In this document: one piece after another, positions 23,022 through 24,001 of the stretch
How the letters are laid out: each line of letters opens with the position of its first letter
Numbering within the stretch: the stretch's first letter is position 1
Origin: Tychonema litorale BBK16
Lineage (GTDB): Bacteria > Cyanobacteriota > Cyanobacteriia > Cyanobacteriales > Microcoleaceae
DNA length: 24,001 nucleotides
Assembly: GCF_021648855.1 (NCBI RefSeq)
Contig: NZ_JAKJHX010000005.1
Coordinates: forward strand, 1-24,001
Reading direction: 5' to 3'
Notes under the pieces: model-generated
Seen by the model: the letters and a program-made list of their open reading frames with translations, nothing else
The model's database searches: none
What the model was told of the DNA's origin: nothing
Program-made: the position numbers and the translations under genes

Positions 23022-23678
23022 TCAAGCATTCGGTTCAATACCTAAATCCCGCAATTGCGCCGCCAAAGTTTCAGCAATTTCTGCCGGAGTCGGAACTAAT
23101 TGCCCTTCCTTCATAAAAAAGCGCAACTGACCATTTTGCACCCCTAAATACAACTCTAACTGCTGACTCCACAACCAACCTTGAGGGTTAGCTTCTAACG
23201 GTTGATATTGACCGCCAACTAAAAGAAAACCAGCTAACTCCAACCCATTCGGATTAAACCAAAAATACTCCGGTGTCCGAAAAATATTCTGATAAATTTT
23301 CTTCTTTAACCCCTTGTCAACATCCGCTGTACTCGGAGAAATAATTTCTACAATTACATTAGGATACTGACCGTTTTCAGCCCAAACCACCCAACTTTTA
23401 CGAGGTTTGCGTTCCGTTCCCAAAACCACAAAAAAATCAGGCCCACGAAAATCCTGGGACTTAATTTGTTGGGGACTATAATAAATTGTCAAGTTCCCAC
23501 TGGCATAAAAATCATTGCGACTTCGCCACAGCCAAACCAGACAATCAATCAGTAGCTGCATTTGCAGCCGATGTAAATCACTTTCCAAGGGTGGTTCATC
23601 ACTCCATAAATCAGCAGGTGGAACTACTATTACTTCTCGTAGTTCCTCTGTGTACTCTAAATCTTTGGCAAGAGACAT
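23022..23678 (-). CDS. Uma2 family putative endonuclease
   Basis: A 218-aa protein with the Uma2 (DUF820) fold, a PD-(D/E)XK-related family. The start is the ATG at 23678, with GGAGG about 12 bp upstream; the frame runs further to a TTG at 23699. Active-site-like residues are Asp81 (GPDFFVV), Glu111 (IVEIISPST) and Lys122 (DKG), followed by KKKIYQ and EYFW. Uma2 proteins are highly expanded in cyanobacteria, and their function is not settled. The C-terminus has the usual TPAEIAETLAAQLRDLGI coiled tail. The ribosome-binding site lies in a TTGCC-TGGA-GGCAA hairpin. Confidence 0.9.
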   Translation of the reverse strand: MSLAKDLEYTEELREVIVVPPADLWSDEPPLESDLHRLQMQLLIDCLVWLWRSRNDFYASGNLTIYYSPQQIKSQDFRGPDFFVVLGTERKPRKSWVVWAENGQYPNVIVEIISPSTADVDKGLKKKIYQNIFRTPEYFWFNPNGLELAGFLLVGGQYQPLEANPQGWLWSQQLELYLGVQNGQLRFFMKEGQLVPTPAEIAETLAAQLRDLGIEPNA

Positions 23679-23703
23679 AATAAACTTGCCTCCAGGCAAA
23701 AAA

Positions 23704-23723
23704 CATTACTCTCAGTTTATCAG
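23704..23723 (-). promoter_or_regulatory. Shared upstream element, Uma2 gene
   Basis: Minus strand reads CTGATAAACTGAGAGTAATG, 25 bp before the ATG, the same distance as for the NACHT gene. Confidence 0.65.
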
Positions 23724-23741
23724 AATTTAGAATAGCAAGGT

Positions 23742-23810
23742 AGGACACGACAACGACAGTCGGCAGTACCGTGTCCTACTCCCCGCGCTGGACACGGCAA
23801 TGCCGTTTCC
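23742..23810. repeat. Two palindromic repeats next to ubiD
   Basis: AGGACAC (23742-23748) and GTGTCCT (23771-23777) frame an imperfect palindrome. A second unit, GGACACGGCAATGCCG plus TTTCC, lies at 23790-23810 and abuts the ubiD stop codon. Same family as at 6686 and 19195. Confidence 0.75.
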
Positions 23811-24001
23811 CTACTTCATCTCATATCCAAACAAATTTGGATCGACTTCTCCCAAATTCAAATCGGCCAAACCATACTCGGCCCAACGCCGCTGAACCAT
23901 CGCCGTCATATCAGGATCGGACTCCAAAGGTTTACCCCATTCGTGCTCGGTTTCCGGCGGCATTTTCGTAGTAGCATCAATCCCCATTCTGCCACCCAAA
24001 C
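23811..24001 (-). CDS. ubiD: UbiD family decarboxylase, C-terminal end (partial)
   Basis: Only the last 63 or so codons are in the window; the gene continues beyond 24001, so no start is visible. GGRMGIDATTKMPPETEHEWGKP is the conserved C-terminal segment of UbiD-type prenylated-FMN decarboxylases (split here: GGRMGIDATTK, EHEWGKP), where GLDATxK is typical. The tail LNLGEVDPNLFGYEMK is, from memory, cyanobacteria-like. It probably acts on a 4-hydroxy-3-prenylbenzoate in quinone synthesis. Its stop directly abuts a palindromic repeat. Confidence 0.8.
   Translation of the reverse strand, partial: LGGRMGIDATTKMPPETEHEWGKPLESDPDMTAMVQRRWAEYGLADLNLGEVDPNLFGYEMK

Noticed and set aside
23771..23971. 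Plus-strand frame over the end of ubiD
   Set aside because: Starts in a palindromic repeat and is antisense to a conserved UbiD segment.
1..24001. Abundant GCGATCGC octamers as a special regulatory code
   Set aside because: HIP1 is a genome-wide feature of many cyanobacteria; density here is not locally unusual.
1..24001. tRNA, rRNA or transposase genes
   Set aside because: No cloverleaf, rRNA-like or transposase-like sequence was found on either strand by reading; small RNA genes could be missed.

Overview
The window looks like chromosomal DNA of a filamentous, non-heterocystous cyanobacterium (Oscillatoriales, Microcoleus/Oscillatoria-like). This is inference from the dense HIP1-type GCGATCGC/CGATCG octamers, many heptanucleotide tandem arrays, DUF4058, Uma2 and NACHT genes, and the DUF502-nusB-ftsY-rsbU-like gene order. 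No database search was possible.

Left part (1-5600): two large hybrid sensor kinases lie tail to tail. The first (+) has four GAF domains. Two carry cyanobacteriochrome chromophore signatures (one DXCF type, one red/green-like) and two look decayed. The second (-) has two GAF domains, one with DXCF and Cys-His motifs. Between them is the N-terminal stub of a GNAT acetyltransferase.

Middle (5600-16000): housekeeping block with coaX, an alpha/beta hydrolase, a NUDIX hydrolase, a PrxQ/Bcp peroxiredoxin, a 63-aa basic protein, argH, a small membrane protein overlapping an RsbU-like phosphatase, ftsY, nusB and a DUF502 membrane protein. Several gene ends lie inside heptanucleotide repeat arrays.

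Right part (16000-23800): accessory region rich in duplications. It holds a helical protein of unknown function, two tandem DUF4058 genes, a small conserved protein, two tandem mini-XRE regulators plus a truncated third copy, two small antitoxin-like proteins sharing an N-terminal module, a NACHT-HEAT STAND ATPase (candidate anti-phage NLR-like gene) transcribed with one of those small proteins, and a Uma2 nuclease. Five of these minus-strand genes share a 20-bp promoter-like element. Two copies of a 64-bp palindromic element bracket the NACHT cassette. The C-terminus of UbiD runs off the right edge.

The best candidate for a new system is the NACHT plus HigA-N-like small gene cassette, with its boundary repeats and the promoter element it shares with the DUF4058 and Uma2 genes.
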